From Gammaproteobacteria bacterium HGW-Gammaproteobacteria-2 (GTDB lineage: Bacteria > Pseudomonadota > Gammaproteobacteria > Xanthomonadales > Xanthomonadaceae): a stretch of 33,499 nucleotides of DNA. The position numbers were made by a program, and so were the translations under genes. The notes below the pieces were generated by a model. The model saw only the letters and a program-made list of their open reading frames with translations. It ran no database searches and was not told the DNA's origin. Below, piece by piece: positions 16,260 through 24,724 of the stretch. The DNA lies in assembly GCA_002840015.1 (NCBI GenBank), contig PGZE01000035.1, positions 1 to 33,499 on the forward strand, read 5' to 3'. Position 1 is the stretch's first letter. The number at the start of each line of letters is the position of its first letter.

Positions 16260-17651
16260 ATGGCGCAAGAAATTAACCTGCCCCCCACTGCAAATGCACG
16301 GATATCGCCGCGCGGTGGCCTTGATGTGTTGTCGCGAAATGAAGTGGCTCGTCTGCGTGATGCCTCCAGCGGCGGTCTGCATGAACTGCTGCGCCGCTGC
16401 GCGCTGGCGGTACTGACCAGCGGTAGCCAGAGCGATGATCCGCGCGCCGCGCGCGAGTTGTATCCCGATTTCGATATCCAGGTTTTACAGCAGGATCGCG
16501 GCATCAAGCTCGAACTCACCCGTGCGCCGTCCGTGGCATTCGTCGATGGTGAGATTATTCAGGGTGTGGCCGATCAGTTGTTCGCAGTAGTGCGCGATAT
16601 TATTTACACCGCCACTGAAATCGAGGTGATCGGAAAATACGACCTGACCAGCTCAGAGGGTATTACCAACGCGGTATTCGAGATTCTGCGCAATGCCCGT
16701 GTGCTGCAACCCAACACCGAGCCGAACCTGGTGGTGTGCTGGGGTGGCCATTCGATTGCACGCGATGAATACGAATACACCAAGATGGTGGGATATGAAC
16801 TGGGCTTGCGTGGGCTGGATATCTGCACCGGCTGCGGCCCGGGTGCCATGAAGGGGCCGATGAAGGGCGCAACCATCGCCCATGCCAAGCAGCGTCGCGG
16901 CAGCAACCGTTATATCGGCATCACCGAGCCGGGCATCATCGCCGCCGAGTCGCCCAACCCGATCGTCAACTCGCTGGTAATCATGCCGGATATTGAAAAG
17001 CGGCTGGAGGCATTCGTGCGCGCCGGACACGGCATCATCGTGTTCCCCGGTGGCGTGGGCACTGCCGAGGAAATTCTTTATTTGCTCGGCATTCTATTGC
17101 ACCCGGACAACGCCGATTTGCCCTTCCCGCTGGTGCTGACCGGCCCGCGCAGCGCTGCGGCGTATTTTGAGCAGATCGACCAGTTTTTGCGCCTGGCTTT
17201 GGGGGATGGTGTTGCCAAGCACTATGAAATCATCGTCGAAGACCCGGTAGCAGTGGCGCGGCGCATGAGCCGTGGCATGGTGAAGGTGCGCGAGCATCGC
17301 CTCGACAGCAAGGATGCGTTTTTCTTCAACTGGTCGCTGAAGATTCAACTTGCCTTTCAGCAGCCATTTGACCCCACCCACGATGCGATGGCTGGGCTCA
17401 ATCTGCATCGTAATCAGCCGATGCACGAATTGGCTGCCGACTTGCGCCGCGCGTTTTCAGGCATTGTTGCCGGTAACGTGAAAGAAGAAGGCATGCGTCG
17501 GATTGAGGCTGGCGGGCCGTTCCAGATTGATGGTGACCCACAGATCATGCGCGCGCTGGATGCCTTGCTGCAGGCATTCGTGGCACAACGCCGGATGAAG
17601 ATGAGCGGCGAATATCGGCCGTGCTATTGCGTGCGCGCGCCGGGGGAATGA
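16260..17651 (+). CDS. ppnN: Nucleotide 5'-monophosphate nucleosidase PpnN
   Basis: A 463-residue cytosolic protein, close to the E. coli PpnN (YgdH) length of 454. It hydrolyses purine and pyrimidine nucleoside monophosphates to base and ribose 5-phosphate, and in E. coli it is activated by (p)ppGpp. The LOG domain carries CTGCGPGAMKGPMKGA (189-204) and the signature PGGVGTAEE (263-271). The family's N- and C-terminal extensions are both present. An inverted pair TCGGTC/GACCGA (16229-16248) lies just before the start codon, which has only a weak ribosome-binding site. The IS110 element ends about 105 bases upstream and may have displaced or supplied its promoter. The last 28 bases overlap the convergent kinase gene. 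Confidence 0.93.
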   Translation: MAQEINLPPTANARISPRGGLDVLSRNEVARLRDASSGGLHELLRRCALAVLTSGSQSDDPRAARELYPDFDIQVLQQDRGIKLELTRAPSVAFVDGEIIQGVADQLFAVVRDIIYTATEIEVIGKYDLTSSEGITNAVFEILRNARVLQPNTEPNLVVCWGGHSIARDEYEYTKMVGYELGLRGLDICTGCGPGAMKGPMKGATIAHAKQRRGSNRYIGITEPGIIAAESPNPIVNSLVIMPDIEKRLEAFVRAGHGIIVFPGGVGTAEEILYLLGILLHPDNADLPFPLVLTGPRSAAAYFEQIDQFLRLALGDGVAKHYEIIVEDPVAVARRMSRGMVKVREHRLDSKDAFFFNWSLKIQLAFQQPFDPTHDAMAGLNLHRNQPMHELAADLRRAFSGIVAGNVKEEGMRRIEAGGPFQIDGDPQIMRALDALLQAFVAQRRMKMSGEYRPCYCVRAPGE

Positions 17652-18685
17652 TCGGCCGGCAACGGCAACTCGATGCAGGCGACAAAGTCACCACCGCTGA
17701 TTTCGGTATGTAGTTGGGCCAGGCCGCCACTTAGCGCATCGATGCGTTCGCGGGTTGCGGCCAGGCCAATTTGATGGCCCTGACGGGCCCGCTGCTGGCC
17801 AGCGCCGGGCATGGGGTTGCGCACGCGGATCAGTACGTGGTCGGCGTGCATTACCACGCTGATGACAATGGTGCCGCCACCGGCCTGCGGCTCGATGCCG
17901 TGGCGAATGGCGTTTTCCACCAATGGTTGCAGCGACAACGCCGGCAATTGCAGGTCGGGGAGCGTCGCCGGCAGTTGCCATTGCACATGCAGGCGGCCGC
18001 CAAAGCGCAGTTGCTCGATCGAGATATAGCGCCGTGCAAGCTCAACTTCATCGGCCAGGCTGATGGCGTGTTGCTCGCGCAGCGCGGCGCGAAACAGGTC
18101 GGCCAAATCCAGCAACAATTGTTCGGCCAGTTCGGGTTGTTCGCGGATCAGCGCGGCGCCGGTGTTGAGCGTGTTGAACAGAAAGTGCGGCCGCACCCGC
18201 GCTTGCAGCGCCGCCAGTTCGGCGCGTTGCGCGGCAATGGCGAGGCGCCGGTTGCGCCAGATGCTTTGCACGCCGACCAGGCCCAGCAATCCGACTGTCA
18301 GCACCATCGCTGAAAGCCGCCAGAGCAGGCTCCACCAGTCTGCGATCGACAGCGCGAATGCATCGCCAACGCTGATCCAGACCAATCCCAGCACCGCCCA
18401 GGTGGCAAGCAGCAGGACAATCATCGTTAACCAGGCGCTGTATGCGGCTGGCTGCCGGGCCAGCCAGTGACGGCATAGATAAATGCCAGCGAGGCAAAGC
18501 AGGGCAACCCACTGGATATACAGCGATGCAAGGCCAAAATACACCCAGCGATCAATGCCAGGCCCTGGCCCAGGCGCCAGCGCCAGCAACAAGGCCAGGC
18601 CTTCGCCGGCCAGCATCACGCTGACCACGCCGGGAGCGCGCCACAGGACATCGAGTGGGCTGGCAGGGGTGGTGGATTGAGTCAT
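17624..18685 (-). CDS. Sensor histidine kinase, AlgZ/FimS (LytS-type) family
   Basis: A 353-residue inner-membrane kinase. Four or five hydrophobic segments fill residues 20-140 with no obvious periplasmic sensor domain. The His_kinase domain follows, with ARVRPHFLFNTLN (His167 as phosphoacceptor) and the N-box LQPLVENAIRHGIEP. A glycine-rich ATP lid is present only in degenerate form. This architecture and the PELAEQLLLDLADLFRAAL stretch match AlgZ/FimS of pseudomonads, the partner of the LytTR regulator AlgR. No response regulator gene is adjacent. The gene is divergent from pilV; FimS/AlgR is known to activate the minor pilin operon of P. aeruginosa. Its 3' end overlaps ppnN by 28 bases. 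Confidence 0.85.
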   Translation of the reverse strand: MTQSTTPASPLDVLWRAPGVVSVMLAGEGLALLLALAPGPGPGIDRWVYFGLASLYIQWVALLCLAGIYLCRHWLARQPAAYSAWLTMIVLLLATWAVLGLVWISVGDAFALSIADWWSLLWRLSAMVLTVGLLGLVGVQSIWRNRRLAIAAQRAELAALQARVRPHFLFNTLNTGAALIREQPELAEQLLLDLADLFRAALREQHAISLADEVELARRYISIEQLRFGGRLHVQWQLPATLPDLQLPALSLQPLVENAIRHGIEPQAGGGTIVISVVMHADHVLIRVRNPMPGAGQQRARQGHQIGLAATRERIDALSGGLAQLHTEISGGDFVACIELPLPADHSPGARTQ

Positions 18686-18920
18686 TGGGTGTATTTCAAG
18701 ACTCCGAAGTGTTTGTGAATCCTTAGTACTTGGACATGCGTCATACAAAGCGATAACGATCCCGGCCAGGCTCTTGTTTCGACAATAAAATCATCACCGT
18801 CCAGTGGCATTTTTACGCCATTGGTCGGAAAGGTCTGGTGACCGAAGTGCGCAGCGACTAGTGTAGTGCTTCGTACTTTGAGGAACACGCTGTGATGTCT
18901 GGCTGGCCCAGATGTTAAGC

Positions 18921-18952
18921 GTGCGAACGATGGCAGAGTGTGAGCGTTCGTC
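18921..18952. promoter_or_regulatory. Possible AlgR-type sites between the kinase gene and pilV
   Basis: GCGTTCGTC (18944-18952) matches the AlgR consensus CCGTTCGTC at eight of nine positions. An inverted, weaker copy GCGAACGAT lies at 18923-18931, so the pair forms an inverted repeat. The site is in the 490-base gap (18686-19175) between the divergent kinase and pilV genes. Apart from this and possible promoter-like AT-rich stretches near 19090, I see no gene in that gap. Confidence 0.35.
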
Positions 18953-19175
18953 GTACAGCATCTCGCAGCACGAACGCCAGTCGAAAGGGCACTCCCCAAT
19001 GATGAGCGACTGCTCTTGGTTTGGCGCTTCCGGCATAGCTTCGCGAATACCGGCAAGCATGGATCGCTACATTAGCCTGATTCGTGTTGAGTCGTTGAGT
19101 TGTTTTTTTCGACGCTCAGACCGCATTGACGCAAACAGTATCATTCGATGCCTGTGCAATCCCCGGAGTCATGCA

Positions 19176-19655
19176 ATGACGCAGCGCGACAAGCAGGACG
19201 CGTTAGCCAATACGTGCGGCCGCCATCATGCAGGGGTGTTGGTGCGCGGTGCAACGTTGGTCGAGGTGTTGGTTGCCTTGCTGATAATGGGGATTGGCAT
19301 GCTTGGTATTGCGTCGTTGCAAGCTACCTCGCTGCGCAACTCGCAAATGTCTTTGCAGCGTAGTCAGGCAGTGATTGCAGCGTATAACATGATGGATGCG
19401 ATGCGAGCCAATCGTGCGATGGCGATGGATGGGCGATACAACATGGACCACACCTGCGTAGTGCCAGTGGGCGATGGGTTAGTTACGAGTGATCGTCGGA
19501 TTTGGTTGCAGTCGATGCAAGTCGCACTTGGCCCGGAAGCCTGTGGTTCCATTGATTGCGAGGGGATCAATTGTACGATCACCATCGTTTGGAGCAGTTC
19601 GCAGGGTGCCAATGACGGCAATGCGCAATCAGTTACAACACGCTCCCAGTTATGA
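19176..19655 (+). CDS. pilV: Type IV pilus minor pilin PilV
   Basis: A 159-residue prepilin-like protein. The class III signal RGATLVEVLVALLIMGIGML (prepilin cleavage after Gly, then Ala1 and Glu5) is followed by the long hydrophobic helix. The C-terminal part has four or more cysteines that could form disulfides. It helps prime pilus assembly together with PilW, PilX and PilY1. CCGGAG at 19163-19168 serves as ribosome-binding site, and ATG 19176 is used. The leader is long (about 25 residues). It is the first gene of the cluster, with no fimT or fimU before it. The stop overlaps pilW as ATGA. Confidence 0.88.
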   Translation: MTQRDKQDALANTCGRHHAGVLVRGATLVEVLVALLIMGIGMLGIASLQATSLRNSQMSLQRSQAVIAAYNMMDAMRANRAMAMDGRYNMDHTCVVPVGDGLVTSDRRIWLQSMQVALGPEACGSIDCEGINCTITIVWSSSQGANDGNAQSVTTRSQL

Positions 19656-20683
19656 AAATTTCTTTCATGGCGAAAATTCCCGCGTATACCCGACGTGATC
19701 GAATCACTGGCTTCAGCTTGCTGGAGCTAACCGTCGCGATGTTGCTTGCTCTGTTGGTCAGCGGTAGTGCGCTCAGTATTTTTATCAGTAACCGGCAGCT
19801 TCAACGGGCTACTGAAAGTATCAGTAATATTCAGGAAAAAGCTCGTGCTGCCTTCGACTTGATCGCACAGGATGTGCGTGAGGCCGGGGGAAATCCTTGT
19901 GGTCGCAATGTGCTGTTTGGCAGCGTTGTGAATAACCAAAGCGATGTATGGTGGGCTTCGCTGCGAAGGCCACTGTTTGGTTACGGGGCTGGTACGTCGA
20001 TACCGGATGTCGGTTTTGGCAAGGAAGCTGGGCAACGCGTTGATGGTACAGATGCTGTCGAAATCAAGTCTGTCGATGCCGGCATCGTGCGTGTCATCGA
20101 TCATGATCCTGTGTCGGCCAGATTCAGGGTGAACAATAATGCAGATATTCATCGTGGCGACCTCGCTGTAGCCTGCGATGGTAGTCAGATCACCGTGTTT
20201 CAAGTAACCGATGCGTCGTTCGGAACTGATGCCAGCGTGTACCACAGCGCTGCCGAGAATACTGTCCCGGGAAATTGCAGCGTGGGCCTTGGCTTCCCGG
20301 TACGTTGCCGCACAGGTGGTACGCCCCATCAGTACCCCGCCAATTCAACTTTGGGCAAGCTGCATGTCAGCCGTTGGTATATCGGCAATAACGCGCACGG
20401 CGGCACGTCGTTGTATCAGTCCACACTGCGAAACACTGGTGGCACGGTTGCGGTGTTCAATGAGGAGGTGGTCGATGCAGTTGATGACATGCAAATCAGA
20501 TATCTGCTTGGCGGCGCTACTGATTACGTTGCTGCAGATGCAGTACCCATTGACCGGTGGGGTCTTGTGCGTTCCGTACGTATCCACATGATCTTCAGTG
20601 CATCCGAGGCGCAGCAATCGCCCGTGGGTATTCGAAATCGTGATTTGATGCAAGTTGTAACGCTGCGAAATCGACTGCCATGA
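19652..20683 (+). CDS. pilW: Type IV pilus minor pilin PilW
   Basis: A 343-residue prepilin-like protein. TGFSLLELTVAMLLALLVSG is the prepilin signal and hydrophobic helix (cleavage G|F, Glu5 present). LIAQDVREAGGNPCG is the typical PilW segment after the helix. The C-terminus has SVRIHMIFSASE, which is common in the family. PilW and PilX join the priming complex that carries PilY1. The gene is coupled on both sides by ATGA overlaps (19652-19655 and 20680-20683). Confidence 0.9.
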   Translation: MKISFMAKIPAYTRRDRITGFSLLELTVAMLLALLVSGSALSIFISNRQLQRATESISNIQEKARAAFDLIAQDVREAGGNPCGRNVLFGSVVNNQSDVWWASLRRPLFGYGAGTSIPDVGFGKEAGQRVDGTDAVEIKSVDAGIVRVIDHDPVSARFRVNNNADIHRGDLAVACDGSQITVFQVTDASFGTDASVYHSAAENTVPGNCSVGLGFPVRCRTGGTPHQYPANSTLGKLHVSRWYIGNNAHGGTSLYQSTLRNTGGTVAVFNEEVVDAVDDMQIRYLLGGATDYVAADAVPIDRWGLVRSVRIHMIFSASEAQQSPVGIRNRDLMQVVTLRNRLP

Positions 20684-21222
20684 TTCGCACTGATGCCCTC
20701 TACCTGCGATCATCGTCATTGCCGCTACAGCACGGCATGGCGCTTGTGGTAGTGCTTGTCCTCCTTTTGCTGATGACATTGATGGGCCTGGCGAGTATGC
20801 GCGGAACCGTGCTCGATGAGCGTATGAGCGCCAATCACTTTAGCCGCAGTCTGGCGTTTCAGTCGGCTGAAGCTGCTTTGCGCCAGGGCGAAGCTCTGGC
20901 GTTGAGAAATCCGACACCGCCGCTTGCAGGTTGTGATCAGATGGGTTTGTGCGCCACACCCGAGTCTGCAGCACAGGTTCTTGATCGCTGGCATGACCAA
21001 AATTTCCAGCAATGGGTTGACGCATCGGCTCCGTACGGGTCGGTTGCAAACAAAGCGCAGTACTTTGTCGAATATATGGGCTTGGCACCAAGCTGGCCGG
21101 GTTGCAACCGTGAGATAGGCACCAGCGCCAATTGTCTGTCGCGCCGCTATCGAGTTACCGCGCGCAGCATTGCAGCTGATAACGCGCAGGTGATGTTGCA
21201 ATCGTACGTTGCAGCTCCCTGA
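20680..21222 (+). CDS. pilX: Type IV pilus minor pilin PilX
   Basis: A 180-residue protein. HGMALVVVLVLLLLMTLMGL is a PilX/PilX_N signal, in which the usual Glu5 is replaced by Val, as is normal for PilX. LDERMSANHFSRSLAFQSAE is the conserved segment that follows. Six cysteines in the C-terminal half probably form disulfides. It starts inside the pilW stop (ATGA). Only one base separates its stop from the pilY1 start. Confidence 0.9.
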   Translation: MIRTDALYLRSSSLPLQHGMALVVVLVLLLLMTLMGLASMRGTVLDERMSANHFSRSLAFQSAEAALRQGEALALRNPTPPLAGCDQMGLCATPESAAQVLDRWHDQNFQQWVDASAPYGSVANKAQYFVEYMGLAPSWPGCNREIGTSANCLSRRYRVTARSIAADNAQVMLQSYVAAP

Positions 21223-21223
21223 C

Positions 21224-23275
21224 ATGTGTCTTTCCAGATCCATTGCCAACACGCCGCCCACCGCTCGACTGATGCGGGGCAAGCTGGGTGCTGCGATGCT
21301 CTTGCTTGTTATGGCGTTGCACGGGGCTACCGGCGCGGCGGCCATAGCGGCAAGTGATTCCCCTGCAATGCAAACGACATTGAGCGGAGTGGTCCTGGGG
21401 CAGCATGGTGATGCATCCGGGAAACCCGAGCTGCAAGGTGCCATGCACAAAGCATGTGTGCGAGATTCGCTCGGCATGGATTCAAGCGAAACCATTGAAA
21501 CATTGCCTGCGCTCACTGCAAGCGTTGAGCGTAAGGGCTCCCGCACCAACATCGCCACCAACAGCGTGTCGATTGGCACCGATACCAGGCTTTTCCATGC
21601 CAACTTTATTGCCGGACAATGGACTGGAGATGTATTTGCGCTGCCGGTGACAGCATCGGGTGTTGGTAGCAGCCTGTTATGGCAGGCATCGCAGGAAATC
21701 CCAGCGCCTGCTCAGCGCCGTTTATTTACCTATGACGGTAGCGGCGGCGTTGCATTCACTTGGGCAAACCTTACGGCAGCGCAAAAAACAAACTTGGGAA
21801 GCGTGGCAGTCCATGGTTACCTGCGCGGCGAGGCCACGGGCGAGCGACGCAATGGCGGTAACCTTCGCAATCGCAACGCGGCGCTCGGCGATGGTATCAA
21901 TTCCTCACCCACATTCGTCAAGGACACCAACACCGTTTATGCAGGTAGCAACGACGGTATGCTGCATGCGTTTGACGCCAACACCGGTGCCGAATTGTTC
22001 GGTTTTGTCCCAGACGGCATTGACTGGACCGGGCTCAAATCGTTGAGTGATCCCGGGTATGCTCATCGCTACTTTGTGGACGGGGCAGTGATTGTCTCCA
22101 ATCGCGTGCAGACGCCGGACAAGAACATTCTGGTCGGCGCTCTGGGTCGCGGTGGCAAAGGCATCTACGTGCTCGACGTGACCAATCCGGACTCATTCAG
22201 CGGCATGGATGTCGAGTGGCGGGTCATTGGCGCCGACAATGACATGGGGCATGTGCTGGGTACGCCAATTATCGCCAGTCTCAATAACGGCAAGACCGGC
22301 GTTGTCGTCGCCAATGGCATCAACAGTAATTCGAAAAAGGCGGCACTGTTCGTCTATGACATCACTGATGGCACGCTGCTGGCCAAGGTCACTACCGGTG
22401 CTGGCTCACCGACCAGCAATAACGGCCTATCGACACCGCGTGGCTGGGATGCTGATGGCAATGGCACGCTCGACTTTGTCTATGCGGGCGACCTGCTGGG
22501 CAACGTCTGGAAGTTCAATCTTGGTGCCGTGAAAGCCAGCGACTGGGGGGTTGCGAACAACGGCAAGCCACTGTTTGTGGCAAAGGATGCCAATAACAAT
22601 CGTCAGCCGATCACTGGCGGCATGTCGGTCGCACTCAATCCTGTCGACTTTTCGACTTGGTTGTTTTTCGGCACCGGCAGATTCCACGACGCGGGAGATA
22701 GGGATAACAAAGGTGTGCAATCAATGTACGGCTTGATCGACGCGGGTGCAGCGATCACTGATGGTCGGCAAGATCTGCTGCGGCGTAAAATTGTTTCGCT
22801 CGGTTCCAACTCGGGCAAGGTTGTGCGTGGTTTCGAGCACGGCAGCGACTTTGATGCCAATAAAAAAGGTTGGTACATCGATCTGCTAGCACCGCCCGGT
22901 GGCACGGCTGAAGGCGAACGCATTGTTGGTGACGCTGCCGTGATTGGTCAGGTTCTGCTCACTGCCAGCATCATCCCCGGTTCCGACCCCTGCAAGCTGG
23001 CTGGCCGTGGCTTCATCAATGCACTGGACGCGTTTACCGGTGCCAGTGTCAATACCGCATTCTTTGACGTCAACGGCAATGGCGTATTTTCCGATGACGC
23101 CATCGATGGTTCGCCGATCGGCTCGATTGATCTGGGTGTTGGCATGCCCACCACGCCGGCAGTGATTGACACACTGCTGGTGGCAGGTGGCTCCTTGGGC
23201 GCCGTCGGCTCCATAGCGGTGACCAACCCATCCAATACCGGGCGTATTTCCTGGCGTGAAGTGATCGGGGATTGA
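21224..23275 (+). CDS. pilY1: Short PilY1 (C-terminal beta-propeller type) pilus tip protein
   Basis: A 683-residue protein with an N-terminal secretion signal (RGKLGAAMLLLVMALHGATG). The C-terminal propeller of PilY1 is clear: SSPTFVKDTNTVYAGSNDGM, a YFVDGAVIVSN segment, GRGGKGIYVLDVTNP, and the calcium site D409-x-D411-x-N413-x3-D417 in the stretch leading to VYAGDLLGNVWKF. PilY1 sits at the pilus tip and controls extension and retraction, and in some species adhesion. Typical PilY1 proteins have 1100-1400 residues with a large variable N-terminal part, often with a von Willebrand A domain. That part is almost absent here, without any sign of frameshift. ATG 21224 follows the pilX stop by one base. 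Confidence 0.9.
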   Translation: MCLSRSIANTPPTARLMRGKLGAAMLLLVMALHGATGAAAIAASDSPAMQTTLSGVVLGQHGDASGKPELQGAMHKACVRDSLGMDSSETIETLPALTASVERKGSRTNIATNSVSIGTDTRLFHANFIAGQWTGDVFALPVTASGVGSSLLWQASQEIPAPAQRRLFTYDGSGGVAFTWANLTAAQKTNLGSVAVHGYLRGEATGERRNGGNLRNRNAALGDGINSSPTFVKDTNTVYAGSNDGMLHAFDANTGAELFGFVPDGIDWTGLKSLSDPGYAHRYFVDGAVIVSNRVQTPDKNILVGALGRGGKGIYVLDVTNPDSFSGMDVEWRVIGADNDMGHVLGTPIIASLNNGKTGVVVANGINSNSKKAALFVYDITDGTLLAKVTTGAGSPTSNNGLSTPRGWDADGNGTLDFVYAGDLLGNVWKFNLGAVKASDWGVANNGKPLFVAKDANNNRQPITGGMSVALNPVDFSTWLFFGTGRFHDAGDRDNKGVQSMYGLIDAGAAITDGRQDLLRRKIVSLGSNSGKVVRGFEHGSDFDANKKGWYIDLLAPPGGTAEGERIVGDAAVIGQVLLTASIIPGSDPCKLAGRGFINALDAFTGASVNTAFFDVNGNGVFSDDAIDGSPIGSIDLGVGMPTTPAVIDTLLVAGGSLGAVGSIAVTNPSNTGRISWREVIGD

Positions 23276-23277
23276 GG

Positions 23278-23358
23278 ATGCGAGCGATTCGAGCGTCGAA
23301 CACGCGCGGCGGCTGCCGAAGCGCTGGCTTGCCGCTGACGATTGGCTTGCTCAAATAG
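23278..23358 (+). CDS. Very short open frame after pilY1, unrecognised
   Basis: ATG lies two bases behind the pilY1 stop and opens a 26-residue frame (starting MRAIRASNTRGGCR). In related operons pilE follows pilY1 at this place. The frame has no pilin signal, so it may be a remnant, a chance frame, or nothing at all. It stops just before the terminator hairpin. Confidence 0.15.
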   Translation: MRAIRASNTRGGCRSAGLPLTIGLLK

Positions 23359-23365
23359 CGGCCAC

Positions 23366-23400
23366 AAAAAAGGCCTGCATGTACATGCATGCCTTTTTTT
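23366..23400. terminator. Bidirectional terminator between pilY1 and tRNA-Asn
   Basis: AAAAAAGGC-C-TGCATGT pairs with ACATGCA-T-GCCTTTTTT, giving about 16 base pairs with one mismatch and T-tracts in both directions. It can end the pil transcript on the plus strand and the tRNA-Asn transcript on the minus strand. Confidence 0.92.
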
Positions 23401-23404
23401 CATC

Positions 23405-23481
23405 TGGCGCCCGAAGTTGGACTCGAACCAACGACCCCCTGATTAACAGTCAAGTGCTCTAACCGGCTGAGCTATTCGGGC
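23405..23481 (-). tRNA. tRNA-Asn (anticodon GTT)
   Basis: Read on the minus strand: acceptor GCCCGAA/TTCGGGC, D stem GCTC/GAGC, anticodon loop CTGTTAA giving GTT, T arm GTTGG-TTCGAGT-CCAAC, and encoded GCCA end. 77 bases. Confidence 0.97.
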
Positions 23482-23490
23482 TAGCCGCTT

Positions 23491-23518
23491 ATTCTAACGT
23501 CCTTGCTGCACGAGTCAA
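23491..23518 (-). promoter_or_regulatory. Sigma-70 promoter of tRNA-Asn
   Basis: On the minus strand TTGACT (23518-23513) and TAGAAT (23496-23491) are 16 bases apart, ending 9 bases before the mature tRNA. Confidence 0.75.
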
Positions 23519-23580
23519 GGGCTGGGTTGGGCATGATGTTGAAATTGCATTGCTGTTGGCCAATAGCCATGCGGCATTGA

Positions 23581-24060
23581 TCAAACCACCAGCGCAAATA
23601 CAAACACGCCGAGCATCACCACCGCCAGAGCGGCCTTGAGCACTGCGCCTAGCAACAGGCCTACCCAGGTTGCCACGCCAACTTGCGAAGCGCGCGACAG
23701 GTCGCGCACATGCAGGTACTCACCGAGCAGGGCGCCGACAAACGGGCCGAAGATCAGCCCAGGCAGCCCGAACAGCAAACCAACCACAGACCCTAAAAAT
23801 GCTCCGAGCAGCGCTTGGCGGCTGGCGTTCACCCGTTGCGCACCGGCAACGCTGGACAGTACATCGACCAGCAGTGACAGCAGGGTAAGGCCGGCCAGAA
23901 TGCCAACCGTCCACGGCCCGATCACCACGAAATCACCAACCCAGGCCGCCAGCAGCATGCCAGCGAACACCAGCAAGACACCGGGAAGAATGGGCAGGAT
24001 GATGCCGGCCAGACCAACCAGTACCATCAGCGCGGCAATGACGTACAAAATGGTGTCCAT
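23581..24060 (-). CDS. DUF456 family membrane protein
   Basis: A 159-residue protein that is almost entirely hydrophobic, with glycine-rich helices: GLAGIILPILPGVLLVFAGM at the N-terminus and GAFLGSVVGLLFGLPGLIFG in the middle, the latter typical of the glycine-zipper part of DUF456. Four or five membrane segments are expected. AGGAG lies seven bases before ATG 24060. Function unknown. It is monocistronic, between tRNA-Asn and a repeat-rich gap. Confidence 0.85.
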   Translation of the reverse strand: MDTILYVIAALMVLVGLAGIILPILPGVLLVFAGMLLAAWVGDFVVIGPWTVGILAGLTLLSLLVDVLSSVAGAQRVNASRQALLGAFLGSVVGLLFGLPGLIFGPFVGALLGEYLHVRDLSRASQVGVATWVGLLLGAVLKAALAVVMLGVFVFALVV

Positions 24061-24165
24061 GCAAGGCTCCTGAAACGGGATATCGGATGGCAAGCATGGC
24101 AGCACCGGCGTGAACCAGCCATCCGCAATACGGTTCATTTAGGTCTTAAACCATCAGGCCGTCAC

Positions 24166-24238
24166 CCCAGCGCAAGCTGGGTCTGCTGACTTTTCGTTAT
24201 GAATCAAGAGCAACATGGATTCCAGCTTCCGCTGGAAT
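24166..24238. repeat. Pair of short extragenic palindromes
   Basis: CCCAGC-GCAA-GCTGGG (24166-24181) and ATTCCAGC-TTCC-GCTGGAAT (24219-24238). A variant of the first, with GGCGCAAGCT at the loop, recurs at 27078-27109, so this is an interspersed family. The whole gap 24139-24724 shows these, the tandem repeat below and no gene. Confidence 0.7.
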
Positions 24239-24348
24239 GATCAATTCAAAGCCGTGTCGTGGGGCGCGGGCGCGGCTTTGCTTTGCGGCCGCTCTTGCGC
24301 ATCCATGCACCTGCGGCACTTGCACGTCCCTGTGCGGCGAAGCGATGT

Positions 24349-24445
24349 GGCATACGATTCCGCATGGCCTTCAGGCCATAGCGGATCGGAGTCCTTTAGG
24401 GCATACGATTCCGCATGGCCTTCAGGCCATAGCGGATCGGAGTCC
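24349..24445. repeat. Two direct copies of a 46-bp palindromic repeat (51-bp period)
   Basis: Copies at 24349-24394 and 24400-24445 are identical by eye, with a 5-base spacer. Each contains ATGGCCT-TC-AGGCCAT flanked by a further near-inverted pair (CGATTCCGC / GCGGATCG), so each could form a long hairpin. Confidence 0.9.
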
Positions 24446-24724
24446 CTCGCAATGACGTTGAAAAGAGCTTCTTCAGCGTGTCCGTAACAGAGTTTTATGA
24501 CAATTTGCCGGTTGCACTTTTCTGGGGCCTGCGTACGCGGTAGTCTGTGCAGGTTCGCATGTTCCAAGGTCGATGGCCCGGAGTGGGGTTTCCGGTGGTG
24601 CGGGGCTGGGTCGGGTGGGTGCCCGATGACTGCGTGAGAGCTGCAGTTTGCTGCGCTGAGCAGCATGTTTTTTGCCTTGAACCCATCACGGTGATGGGTA
24701 GGCTGTTTACTGGGGGTTCTACTC

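Noticed and set aside
18912..19175. N-terminal extension of pilV
   Set aside because: The frame is open, but its translation is not protein-like. A good ribosome-binding site and the prepilin leader favour ATG 19176.
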